Source of the DNA: Shinisaurus crocodilurus
Lineage: Eukaryota; Chordata; Lepidosauria; Squamata; Shinisauridae
Direction: 5' to 3'
Assembly: GCA_021292165.1 (NCBI GenBank)
Contig: CM037877.1
Span: 109,429,858-109,493,857 of the forward strand
Length of the DNA: 64,000 nucleotides
Shown here: piece after piece, positions 42,740-52,672 of the stretch
Position numbering within the stretch: the first letter of the stretch is position 1
How the letters are laid out: every line of letters starts with the position of its first letter
The notes under the pieces: model-generated
What the model saw: the letters and a program-made list of their open reading frames with translations, nothing else
The model's database searches: none
What the model was told of the DNA's origin: nothing
Translations under genes and position numbers: made by a program

Positions 42740-42905
42740 AATATTACTTCAGTAATCCTTATGACAGCCCTGTAAGGTAGGTTAGTACTATTTATCTTTA
42801 TATTCCAGATGTGTGGGCGGAAGATATTGCCTTTGCAAGGGACCACCTAGTCACCAGATAAGTTCATGGCTGAAGAGGGATTTAAACTAAGGACTTTGCA
42901 ACCTA
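42740..42905 (-). mobile_element. MIR-like SINE fragment
   Basis: CTTATGACAGCCCTGTAAGG, TTGCAAGGGACCACCTAGTC and GGGATTTAAACTAAGGACTT in the order expected of a reversed MIR/tRNA-core SINE (the last piece is a decayed B box). Confidence 0.55.
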
Positions 42906-42926
42906 CACTCTTAGCCACAATTTCTG

Positions 42927-43055
42927 CCAGCCTTCCCCAAACCTGATGCTCTCCTGATGTTTAGAACTACAACTCCTATCAGCCCCAGCCAGGGTAGCCA
43001 GCAGTGATGGGAGATATAGTTCAAAACATCTGGAGGGGACCAGGTTGGGGAATGC
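42927..43055. repeat. Fold-back MITE
   Basis: CAGCCTTCCCCAAACCTGAT and ACTACAACTCCTATCAGCCC pair with GTGATGGGAGATATAGTTCA and CTGGAGGGGACCAGGTTGGG. Confidence 0.82.
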
Positions 43056-43766
43056 TCTGTATTATTAGTAAGGTCAAGTGCTACCTCCTTCCATCTCACC
43101 TATCCAGGGTTCTCTTTTCCTTCACCCCCACTGCCCCATGGTCTGCTCAGTTCTTGTGGACAGCAAAGATGAAACTAACTGTAACAAAGTTGGGAGCTCA
43201 GATTTCCAAGCAGGATGGAGGGAGAACAACCCTAAACCAAGATATAATCACCCATGCAGATGGGATGGTTGTTGGCAATCTGTTACAAAGTTATGATTCT
43301 GTTTCTCCTAGATGGTTTCAGGTTTTCTTCTGCCTTTCCAAATTTGCAGCATTCAGTCCATTTCCATTATATTTCTGTGCCTTTAAGGTGCATGCTGTGC
43401 AACTGAGACTTGGCTGAATTAAGCATCAGAGCTGGTATTTGGACAGATTATTACAGCTGGTGGACAGATGATTGCAGGTGGCAGAGCGCCAACCAAGTCC
43501 TGGACAGTAGACTGGGTGGATGGAATAGTGGCGATCTCTAATGATAGCTTGGTCAGTGGAAGGAATCCCAATACCTGACATTCAACCTGCAACATGTGTT
43601 CCTAGCATTGGGAGCGTTGTTTTGCCAGCTACCTTGCTGCACAACAGATTTCCTAACTCAACTGGCTCAATTGGTTCTGGAGGTTGAGGACACTTGAGCT
43701 TATTATCCTCACTGACCTCAATACACATACACAAAGGCCAGTTCTTTAGAGGTGGCTTGGGACTTA
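43056..43766. other. Intergenic sequence, nothing recognised
   Basis: No supported gene or named repeat. Confidence 0.4.
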
Positions 43767-43953
43767 GGTATATAGGAACCTGCCTGATACTGAGTCAGAC
43801 CATTGGTGCATCTAGCCCAGCATTGTCAATACTGACTGGCAGCGGCTCTCCATGGTTTGAGGCAGGTAGCAGCTCTACCAGGAGATGCCAGGGATTAAGC
43901 CTGGGACCTTCTGCATGCAAAGCAGGTGCTCCACTACTGAGCTACAGCCCCTC
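43767..43953 (-). mobile_element. tRNA-derived SINE
   Basis: On the - strand it starts AGGGGCTGTAGCTCAGTAGT (A box TAGCTCAGTAGTGG), then GCACCTGCTTTGCATGCAGA and the B box GGCTTAATCCC, followed by a SINE body with GGAGAGCCGCTGCCAGTCAG and GGTCTGACTCAGTATCAGGC. It resembles a tRNA in its first 75 bases, but the long body and changed B box mark it as a SINE, not a tRNA gene. Confidence 0.85.
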
Positions 43954-44771
43954 ATTTTTATGGAGACGTTAAAGCCATGAAAATAATTGGTCTTCTATTA
44001 GATAACTGCCCCAGTACACTAACCTTCGTCACTGGAGTGGAAACATCTGCTCTGATCATCAAGGAAGTAAAGAAAACACCACTATTATGGGCAGTCCTTT
44101 ATCTTTTGAGGACCCTGATTGCTTGCCACCCACCTGTATCCCCACTGAGGTGATAGGCCAGACCTACCTGATTGCTATGTTACAACACAGGCATGGCAGC
44201 TGCTTGAAAATGGGACCACACGGGAAGATGTTTGGGTGAAGTAACTTCCCATGCACTTCAACCAACTACATGATTTGACTTGGCCAAGGCATAATGTAAT
44301 GGCTATCAAATGAAGGGTTAAGTTTTTCCCTAGCTAAAGATTCTCAATGGACACTAATTGTTACAAGATGTTCCTTCAAGGGCTAGTCATTACTGGACAC
44401 AGCCAGGGTAGGGGATGGAATCAGTGTTCTGCCTGGGGATATGGGGTTAGAAAGCTAGAGAGTTAGAATATAGATAGTGAACAAAAAAAGATTGAGGTTT
44501 TGCAGCTGGCTGCAGAGGGCTCCAAGGACATGCTGTTTGCTTTTGGGGGATCTGACACTGCTTTAAAGACTAGCACTGTCATTTCCATTTCCAAGCAGTT
44601 ACTGTACTGTCATTAACATAACAGTCAGGCCATTGGATGGAGACATAGGTGAGTAGACTTCTGCCTTTAAACCATTGAACAGGGATAGGCAGCCTGTGGA
44701 ACTTGACCTAATTTCAAAAACCTTGTGCAAGCAATCACTTCAGCCTTCTGGCACTCCACTGGGGAGGGGGG
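43954..44771. other. Intergenic sequence, nothing recognised
   Basis: No supported gene or named repeat. Confidence 0.4.
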
Positions 44772-44821
44772 GGAGAGAGAGAGAGAGAGAGAGAGAAAGA
44801 AAGAAAGAAAGAAAGAAAGAA
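44772..44821. repeat. (GA)n(GAAA)n microsatellite
   Basis: About eleven GA units followed by about seven GAAA units. Confidence 0.95.
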
Positions 44822-45100
44822 GGGCATGGCAGAAAGAGAGAAGAGGGCATCCTGCCCACTGTTGGCTTTGGCCCCACTCCACCCAGCTGGCTTCAGCTCC
44901 AACCAAAACTAGCATGTAGCCCAACAGATTACTCTCAAGGGAATGTGGCCATCAGCAGAAAAATCTCCCTACCGCTGCCTTAGAAGGTAATACACTGACC
45001 ATGTCAAAGAGGTAGGGTTAGACCCGGAGCATTCTTTAAGACTTTTATTTGTTGGTTTTTGGTGGCTATGGTAAAATGTTTTAAAAGGATGGGGTCTTCA

Positions 45101-45200
45101 TGTATTTTAACCATTGAATGATATTAACCATTCAATTTTAAACCATTTTATGTATTTTAACCATTGAATGATATTAACCATTCAATTTTAAACCATTTTA
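45101..45200. repeat. Perfect 50-bp tandem duplication
   Basis: 45101-45150 and 45151-45200 are identical. The unit runs from TGTATTTTAACCATTGAATG to TTTAAACCATTTTA and contains inverted AACCATTGAATG / CATTCAATTTT words. Confidence 0.97.
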
Positions 45201-45804
45201 TTTTAAAATGACTCTTTTCTGCTGTTTGTCCTGTGTTAACCAGATAAATAACATGTGAACGGCTCAAGAAATTTTCCAATAGTGTCAGATGTGAAAATAC
45301 CTTAAACAAGTATACATTTTGGCTTGATAATATGGTGTTAATAATAGTTGTATTGATTCTAAATTGTTCTTTCAGCGGAGCCCTAAGGTTGGGGGGTAAG
45401 CTTGAAACTAATTTAAATCATATTTAAAAGACAAATTCTGCAGCTATGATTAGGGAATTAACTGCTGTTTCATACTTTCATAACCATCCCCAAAGCGATG
45501 TGTCTCTGCAATAGTCAGTATCCGCACATCTGGAGGATGCTTGAATCTCATCTGCTGTTGAAGTGAACTTAGCATATGTGATGGCATGCAATTAGTTGCA
45601 GTGCTTCTTCCCAGATGTTTGTGTGGAGGCATCATGTGATAGATCTGTGGCTTCACAATCTGATCTGCTATTGCTGATGTCACATGGTAAGTTTATTTGC
45701 ATTGCTATATTTCCAAGCAATGATTGCCATTGTGTAGTTGAGACCATTAGCACTTGGGGTATTGAGTTGAACATCTCAAGTGAATGCAAAACTCTGGAGT
45801 TTAC
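45201..45804. other. Intergenic sequence, nothing recognised
   Basis: No supported gene or named repeat. Confidence 0.4.
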
Positions 45805-45942
45805 TTAAGGTGCAATCCTATGCATGTTTAGATGGGGGGGGGGAGCCCTACAACTCCTAGCATTCCGCAGCCAGCATGGCTGGCTGGGGAATGCTGGGAG
45901 TTGTAGAACTTTTTTCTGTCTAAACAGAGGATTGTGCTCTTA
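45805..45942. repeat. Palindromic MITE (GGGTGCAATCCTATGCATG family), copy 3
   Basis: TTAAGGTGCAATCCTATGCA through CCTACAACTCCTAGCATTCC mirrors GGAATGCTGGGAGTTGTAGA through TAAACAGAGGATTGTG. A poly-G run (45834-45843) has expanded in the left arm. Confidence 0.92.
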
Positions 45943-46452
45943 TTTTATTAGCACACTCAAATCCCATCTTTCTTCTAGCAAGCAACTCTAGGCAGTGTAT
46001 ATCATGCTCCCAGGTAGTCTCCTATTCAGGTACTGATCCAACCCAGACCCGATTAGCTTCAGCAGGGCAGCTGCTTCCTATACCCTCATACCATGCCCTG
46101 AGTAAGGCTTGTTCCAGGAGAATGCCCTGATCATTCCAGGCTTCTCGTTTAAGATTCCCCTTTGAGAAAATGGCAACATAGCATCCCTGCCCACAACATT
46201 TTCTAGAAAGAAAGAGAGAAAATCATTTTTACATTAAGTAAAATTAGAGTTGCCATTATATTTCACCTAAAGTTAAATTCCGAGCCAAATTTGGAGGTAC
46301 TTTGCTAAGAGCACATCCAACAAATTTCAGGCAAAACCAAAAAAGGTTTTTATAAGACTGGCAAAATTCTCAGGGGGTGGGCTGGAGGTTCATCATAGCC
46401 TTCTCTCTCCTGTGTGTTACAATTTGAAATAGCAGGCTCCTGAATACTATAA
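45943..46452. other. Intergenic sequence, nothing recognised
   Basis: No supported gene. 45960-46120 contains CCCAGGTAGTCTCCTATTCA followed by GGTACTGATCCAACCCAGAC and is probably an old LINE/SINE piece. Confidence 0.4.
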
Positions 46453-46574
46453 GTAGAATCCAACATAAGTCCTCCCCAGAGTAGACCCATTGAAATGAAG
46501 TTAGTCATGAATGATTAACTTAAGTTCCATTCATTCCAATGGGCCTACTCTAAGTAGGGCATGTTGGATTTTAC
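46453..46574. repeat. Fold-back repeat (AGAGTAGACCCATTGAA family), copy 1
   Basis: GTAGAATCCAACATAAGTCC and AGAGTAGACCCATTGAAATG pair with CATTCATTCCAATGGGCCTA and GCATGTTGGATTTTAC. A second copy is at 54456-54584. Confidence 0.85.
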
Positions 46575-47093
46575 CCTATAATATTCAGAATTTGGAATGC
46601 AATTCAAACAGCAGTTAACCTCATTGTACTGATTCCAGAGCAAGAAAAGTAGGCCAACAGGGACCATTTTCAGGTATATATTGCAGCCCAATACAAAATG
46701 AAAAATAAGTTTGGAACACTCAGCAACCTGTGAGAAAAATGAGTGAAGCTGGAAGGTGAAGAGGTGTGTTGTAAGCAAGAACGCCACCTGTACAGCATGT
46801 GCATCTTTTCCTCTGTGGGGTTAAAGCAATTTGGGAGGCAGCCAGGGATGATTTGGAGAGGGAAAACACACGGAGAAGAATTAGGATGCCCTTCTCCCAT
46901 CTCCTAGTTTCCCCATTGGAGATTGGAGTCTGGGTGGCCACTATAGATAGCAAACCAAATAAACAGCCCCCACAACACTCACACATGTCATTTACGGTAA
47001 GTCATGTGCAGTTTGAACCTGACTCAGGTACCTGTATTTCCCCCCCCCATTGAGGGACTAAGTCTGCAATCCTGTGCACATCTACCTAGAAGT
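46575..47093. other. Intergenic sequence, nothing recognised
   Basis: No supported gene or named repeat. Confidence 0.4.
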
Positions 47094-47145
47094 TGTTGTT
47101 GTTGTTGTTGTTGTTATTACTATTATTATTAATAATAATAAATTA
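47094..47145. repeat. (GTT)n and (ATT)/(AAT)n microsatellite
   Basis: GTTGTTGTT... followed by ATTATTATTAATAATAATAA, a small self-complementary run. Confidence 0.9.
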
Positions 47146-47304
47146 ATTTATCCTGCCTTTCCACCCCAAAATGGTGCTCAAGGCGGTTAGCAATAAAATC
47201 CAGATTAAAAACAAAATCTTAATTTTGTTAAAATTAAAGTTCCACTTGGCACAATGGGACTTTGAAGTACAGACCGGCACAGTATTGCTTTGGGGAGGCA
47301 ATTT

Positions 47305-47460
47305 ATTATTTATTTATTATATTTATACCTCCCCTTTTTTCCTGCAAGGAACCCAAGGCAGCTTACATAATCCTCCTCCTCCTCTCCATTTTATCCTCAA
47401 AACAACCCTGTGAGGTAGGTTAGGCTGAGAGTCAGTGACTTGTCCAAAATCAACTCCCAT
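47305..47460 (-). mobile_element. Reversed Sauria SINE, 3' part
   Basis: TTATACCTCCCCTTTTTTCC then TGCAAGGAACCCAAGGCAGC, TTTTATCCTCAAAACAACCC and GAGGTAGGTTAGGCTGAGAG: the reverse complement of the body and tail of the SINEs at 12009 and 15229. The tRNA head is gone. Confidence 0.82.
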
Positions 47461-47694
47461 CAGTCCTAGGCAGCATAGCCATCCTGAACCCGCTTCTTTC
47501 TCCACCCAAATAATTTTTGCCGTGTTTATCTTTTCTAGATAAAACTGCAGAGGAAAGCAGGACAGAAATGTTAGTTTAAACGCAGCCTGTAGACTCGAAC
47601 CCCGCTCCCTCACCGCGCCCACACACACTTTCCCCGCCCGGCTGCCCTTGGCCAGCCCGATTGACTGGAGTGATTGGGAAGGAGCCGGGCCGGG

Positions 47695-47768
47695 CCCCTC
47701 CTCCGCCCACTTGGGACGCTTTGAGCCAATAGGGGCTGAGCTTCATTTGCATATTTCCATTCAGATAA
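47695..47768 (+). promoter_or_regulatory. LPL: LPL core promoter
   Basis: CT/GC element CCCCTCCTCCGCCCAC (47695-47710), CCAAT box within GAGCCAATAGG (47726-47730), octamer ATTTGCAT (47745-47752) and an A/T-rich TATA-like site around CAGATAAG (47762-47768). In mammalian LPL the CCAAT box is at about -65 and the Oct-1 octamer at about -46, 19 bp apart; the spacing here is also 19 bp. This places the transcription start near 47791. The factor assignments (NF-Y, Oct-1, Sp1/Sp3) come from the mammalian gene, not from this sequence. Confidence 0.82.
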
Positions 47769-47790
47769 GTTTGGGCGCCTGGGGGCGAAG

Positions 47791-47995
47791 CAAGCGCGGT
47801 GGCGGTGGGCGCGAGGTTATCGCCTTCTCGCTCTTCCACGAGAAACTCTTGCACTTTAAAAAAAACAAACAAACCAGGAAAACTTTTTTGCACTTTACGT
47901 TTTTGGGGAACTTTTTCTTTTCTCTTTCGCACTGACACTCCCGCCACCTTGCACTCGCTTAGCATCGTTCCCGGTCATTCGCCACGTCTCGAAGG
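47791..47995 (+). other. LPL: LPL 5' untranslated region (inferred)
   Basis: From the predicted start to the ATG, about 205 bases, close to the roughly 190-base human 5' UTR. No ATG occurs in it, so the exon 1 ATG at 47996 is the first AUG of the transcript. Confidence 0.65.
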
Positions 47996-48092
47996 ATGGG
48001 CAAGGGAGCGCTGCTGGCAGCCCTGTGCGTCTGGAGCCACTGCCTCGTCGCTCTTTGCGGAGAGCCCGCCGCCGCCAGCACCTCGGTCCCAA
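47996..48092 (+). CDS. LPL: Lipoprotein lipase, exon 1 coding part (signal peptide)
   Basis: Encodes MGKGALLAALCVWSHCLVAL followed by CGEPAAASTSVP and the first base of the next codon. This is a classical signal peptide: a short basic start, a hydrophobic core at residues ~5-20, and a small-residue cleavage region near 22-28. It would direct the lipase to the secretory pathway. The ATG context GAAGGATGG has A at -3 and G at +4. The donor is CCAA|GTAAGT, phase 1, the same phase as human exon 1, but the coding part is 97 rather than 88 bases. The N-terminus is poorly conserved between species, so identification rests on position, promoter and the following exons. Confidence 0.9.
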
Positions 48093-49727
48093 GTAAGTCC
48101 GGCTCCCCGCGCGCCCCAGAAAGCAGCCCGGCCACGCGCCAGCTGGGCAAAGCGAGCCTCGGCTGGGAGGAAAAGCCCAATCGAACCAAATAGCCCGCGA
48201 ACCGCTGCCTGGCTGGAACTCGCAGCGGATAAGCGGGGAGCACGCGACGGGGAGGAAAAGGTGGTGGGGTGGCAGCGGCGGGACGAGTGGCAGCAGGTCG
48301 ACGCGAGGCGCCGCGGGAGCGGAAGGGAAGCTTCCCAGGAGGCTGAGGGCGGGAGAGAGCCGAAAAGACGCGAGGGCAAGGCACCACTGACTGAATGGGA
48401 CGCTGAGGGACGGGCGGAATTGGGCTCCGCTCCAGGGCATTCACTAGGAGGGAGAAAGGCACGGGAAGACGAGTCCCGCCTCCCCCCCCCCCATATAGGA
48501 TTTACATGGAAGTAAGTCCCGCTGACTTTAGTGGAACCTACTCCCACGTCAGAGCGCAGCCTCCATAGGAATGAGGTGAAGATGACGGTGCCGAGTGGGC
48601 TCCGCGCGGGGGATTGGGAGTCCTCCAGAAAAGGGGAAAACACGAACACTCTTCATAAGGGGTGTGGGGCCCGGATGGGTTTAGGGCAAGCCGTGACCCT
48701 GCGCAAGCCACCAGCCGCGCACGGTTTCCCGAAGATGTGTGTGGGAAGCTGCAAACTTCATGGCTTTGCTGCCGTCAAGTTAGTTTGCCCTGCCGCTGCC
48801 GCCACTCGCGGCTCTGTCCGGCCGGGCTTGGTCGCAGGCTGTGCGAGTCAGGGGCACGCACGGTGCGGCTGACACCGGTTGGGCGTTCCGGAGACGCGGC
48901 GGTGCTCCTGGCCGGCGTGCTGAGGGGGTGGAGCTAAGCGGGGGAAAGTGTCAGGGCTGCTGGGGGAAGACCCGAAGTGGGCGGGCGGGATTGAGGAGCG
49001 TGTGTTTACGCAGACGCTAAAAGAGGGCTGCCGCTCGTGAGGGGCGGCAGCTGAAGGTAGAGGAGGTAAAGAGGAGTTTGGCAGACGGGAAGCCCGCTGA
49101 GGGGGGCATGAGCGGTTTGGCGGGCTATGCCACAGCCTGAAGCGTTGTATCATATGAGGAGTAACAACACAGGATAGGAAGGGGGGAAAGTAGGGAGGAC
49201 GGGTACGGCGCCCACGTCGGTGAGGCAGCCTCTCCGTGGCCCGTAAGGAAAGGCAATTCCTTCCATGTTTTGTTTTGGTTACTTTGCTGCTCTTCGCCTC
49301 TTCTGTTGGTAGTCCTGCCGCCGCTAAAGGAATGGGCAGGGGCGGCTCCTCCGACTCGCACGCGGGGCTGGAGGAGTGTGGTGGGCGGGGAAGGGGCCCG
49401 CCGGCGGCTCGTGACCGCTAGTAACTCCTCCGCGCGCGTGCCAGTCCAGGAATGCCTGGAACGTGGGCCAAGGTCACCCTGGTTCAGGGAGCCAGGGCGC
49501 GGCCCTCGAGGTAGGGAATGCAGAGCCGCCTTGGCTCCACCGCGCGTTCAGTTTCCCTGTCCCGGCTGGGATGTGCCCTGGAAGATGAAAGTACCACGCA
49601 AGGGTGGGGGAGGAAGGAGGCGCCCGTGAAAATTGCTCCTCGAAGGAAGGGCGGGGGGGGGGGACGGGACGACGACAGCGAAGAGCGTTTTCCAAGGCGT
49701 TCCTTGCCACTGTGTGCGTATAAGTAG

Positions 49728-50262
49728 CAGGGATGTTGAAGAGTCCTTGGTCTCGAGTCACGAGTCGAGTCACGAGTCTTTGGACCCGAGTCTCGAGTCC
49801 GAGTCCTTGGTCCAAAATGGTGACTCACGAGTCACGAGTCACTCCCAAAGCTGACTCCATGAGTCCCTATTAAAATCAATGAGGTTTTTTCCCAACAAAA
49901 TAAGGCTACTTCACACTCAGAGCAGCCACACAGAGTAATCTCAGGTCCTTCTTCTGCCTCTCCCAAGTACGCAACACATCAATCACAATAAATCTTGACA
50001 CACTGTTGGGGCTGCACTCCTGGTAGCTGTCCATAGTGGCCGAGCAGCGGCACACCTCGCTTCCATGCGCTCTTCGCCGGCAATCACGCTCCTCTCCACT
50101 CCTTCTGGCACAGCCCAGGGATGTTGAAGAGTCCTTGGTCTCGAGTCCCGAGTCGAGTCTCGAGTCCCATTAAAAATATTGGGACTCGAGTCCGAGTCAA
50201 GTCAGAGGGGGGACTCAGTCCGACTCACGAGTCGAGTCCTCGAGTCCGAGTCCCCATCCCTG
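49728..50262. mobile_element. GAGTC-type hAT-like element in LPL intron 1
   Basis: Left end CAGGGATGTTGAAGAGTCC and right end ...GAGTCCCCATCCCTG; perfect target duplication ATAAGTAG (49720-49727 and 50263-50270). Dense GAGTC/GACTC words occur in 49737-49865 and 50127-50255. A second copy of the left terminus (CAGGGATGTTGAAGAGTCCT) occurs internally at 50117-50136, so the last 146 bp look like a complete small element by themselves. Same family as 36784-37847. Confidence 0.9.
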
Positions 50263-51741
50263 ATAAGTAGCGCGTTGGAAGCCAGTAATCTAAGCGCATG
50301 CATGCACGCACGCTGAAGACAAGATGCCCCCTCTCCCTCTGGCCAACTTGTAGGAGAAAAACCAGGGATAAAGCTGAAACACGAAGGAGTTTTACTATAC
50401 AGGAGTTTGGAAACTAGAGGAAGACCAGTAGTGGCAAAATCTCTCACCCCCCTCAAAAAACCAAAAAACTTGGCACAGTGTTGCAAATGACCTTACTAGA
50501 TGGCTATATGCGCACTATTTTTCATTTGTCCCTGTTTCCCAGCCCTTCTTTTATTTTATATGCCCCAGGGAAGTAATTCCCCATTTTCTCCTATTTTGTC
50601 CTTTGGGGAGAATTTGTTGACAGTTCATCCTCTGCCCCACCTGCCCTGTTAGATATGTGTAACTTTTACACACATCTAAAAGTTAAATCTTGAGGTGGGG
50701 GGGGAAGAAAGGGTGGAAGCACACTGGAGACAGGATGCAGGAGCATAAATATTAAAGTACAGTGAAGTGCAGAGCCTGACAATTCGCATATGCCTTAGCT
50801 GGTAAGGTTCCTCTTCAAAGTGTTCATGGCGTATGATAGGATGATTATCTTTTCGTTAAAAATAGAAAAAGTACAAGCACTCTGCATTTAAATTGGCAGA
50901 GAACAAGTTATTGTGGAACAAATGAATACAGAATGCAGACAAGAGCTTTAAGCAATGTGTAATGGGGGGGGGGGGAGAGATGATATCCAGCAATGGGAAC
51001 AGGAGTATCACAAATACAGAAAACTAAAGTGCCCTTACTTTAGTAAGGGTATGGGAGCTTCTGCACTAGCCAGTTTCTCTGGCATTGACACCATCTGCTC
51101 AGTTACTCCTGAAAATCCACACAATGTTTTATCCCCACACCACTGTGTTTTCATGTGGCCCCCGTTGTCCCATGTGTTTTTGCATTGCGATATTTAAAGC
51201 TTCCACTGCAATGCCAGTGTAATCTTTGCAGGTGTGAGGTGACTGTAGCACTGTTGGCTCACCTGTGTCAGAAGTGGTCAGTCATGTTGGTAATTACATA
51301 CAATCCTGCTTCTCCAGCCCAAGCAGGTCCACCTGCCCTGGTGCTAACACTGCCAGTCTTATGATTCCAGCAGCCCCTTAGGATGCTGATTGAAATTGAC
51401 AAGCTTTGTCAGTTTCACGAGGCTTTGTAGACTAGCTGCAGAGGTGTGTGTGGAGAGCCATTTCTGTTTTGCCCTGTGGCACATCAGCATTGCAGCACAG
51501 TATATATATATATATTTAAAAGTATGGATTACATTTATTCTGTTTCATCAGGCTTCTCAGGACTTGTGGGTGTGTGGAGGGGCATATTTACCAATGGTAG
51601 GGAACAGGATGATGGTGCCACTGGGACTGGAGAGTGCTGCGTTCTCCCTCTGCATGGGGACTAGATAAACCACAAGCACCACCATACAGTGCTAGAACTA
51701 GTAAAGAGAAATCACTCTTTTGTTGTCATCTGTAAGCACAG

Positions 51742-51836
51742 CCTGGGTAAATGTTAATGAGCATTTTACCAAGTGATAACTTACTATAGTGATCTAGTTC
51801 CCACTTGGTAAAATGCTCATTAACAATTCACCCAGG
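51742..51836. repeat. Fold-back repeat in LPL intron 1
   Basis: CCTGGGTAAATGTTAATGAG and CATTTTACCAAGTG (51742-51775) pair with CACTTGGTAAAATGCTCATT and AACAATTCACCCAGG (51802-51836); 26-base loop. Confidence 0.92.
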
Positions 51837-52601
51837 ATGTCATATTCACGCCTGCTTATTACAGATTAGTTGCCCATTGATCACATTTTAACTATTTAAA
51901 CATTCATATTTTGTTCTATTTTGTAATCTGCCTCAGTGGCTGCAGGTACAAAATGGCAGGATTCGTGTGCTTTTAACAGATTTGTGACAGGCAGAAATGT
52001 AGCAAGGTTTTGTTTTCTCTAAAACTGCATGTCTGTCCCAGAAATGCTTTACCAGTTGCATTTCTGCTTGCTAAAAGTACAATGGTCTTGCTGGGGAAAA
52101 ATGACAACCATAGTGTAGAAACAGGAGACAGTTGACTGCCATCTTGTGTACTAAAGATTAGGCTATTTGGTACATTAGTGGAGAAAGTATAACTTAGCAT
52201 TTGTGATTAGCTGGTGATGGCTTTCTTTAGGTGGGATAATAAACTGATTGCCTGGCCTTTCTGTGTGGCAGATGAAGGGACTGATTAGTATGAGACTGTG
52301 ATTGGGAATACATGTGTGGCTGACTGGCTGATGCTGCAATCCTATATGACTAACTGAAGTCTCATTTATTTCACGGGGTCTACACTAAGTATGACCAGGA
52401 TCTAACCGTTAGTTGCAAACCCATCTCATTGAAGGCAGTGGGATTTCTAAGTAAACTTGTATAGGATTGTACCTTTTTAAAGCCCCTTCTTATGTGTATG
52501 TACTCAAAAAGTAAATCCCAATGGTTTTATTGGGGGCTTACTCTGAAGTAAGTGCACATAGAATTGTAGGCATAGTTATCAGAACCACAACTTTAGTCAT
52601 G

Positions 52602-52672
52602 TTTAGGGTGCAATCCTATACATGTTTAGACAGACAAAAGTCCTACAACTCCCAGCATTCCCTAGCCAGTGT
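52602..52672. repeat. Palindromic MITE (GGGTGCAATCCTATGCATG family), half copy 4
   Basis: TTTAGGGTGCAATCCTATAC, ATGTTTAGACAGACAAAAGT, CCTACAACTCCCAGCATTCC; the element stops at its centre. Related AGTAAG-type pieces lie just upstream at 52370-52575. Confidence 0.85.

Larger units (their letters stand above)
47580..49450. promoter_or_regulatory. LPL: CpG-rich block over the LPL promoter and exon 1
   Basis: Base composition shifts to high GC with frequent CG dinucleotides from just upstream of the promoter to well into intron 1, and returns to AT-richer sequence after the hAT insertion at 49.7 kb. A CpG island over a promoter is typical of vertebrate genes. Borders are by eye. Confidence 0.75.

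Noticed and set aside
43879..43953. Possible tRNA gene on the - strand
   Set aside because: The first ~75 bases resemble a tRNA with A and B boxes, but the B box is altered and the sequence continues into a SINE body.
47799..48649. Long frames around LPL exon 1, including a 238-residue + strand frame and 167-224 residue antisense frames
   Set aside because: They overlap the CpG-rich promoter, exon 1 and the donor site; the + frame has no ATG at its start and the antisense frames have no recognisable domain. They are shadows of GC-rich DNA.
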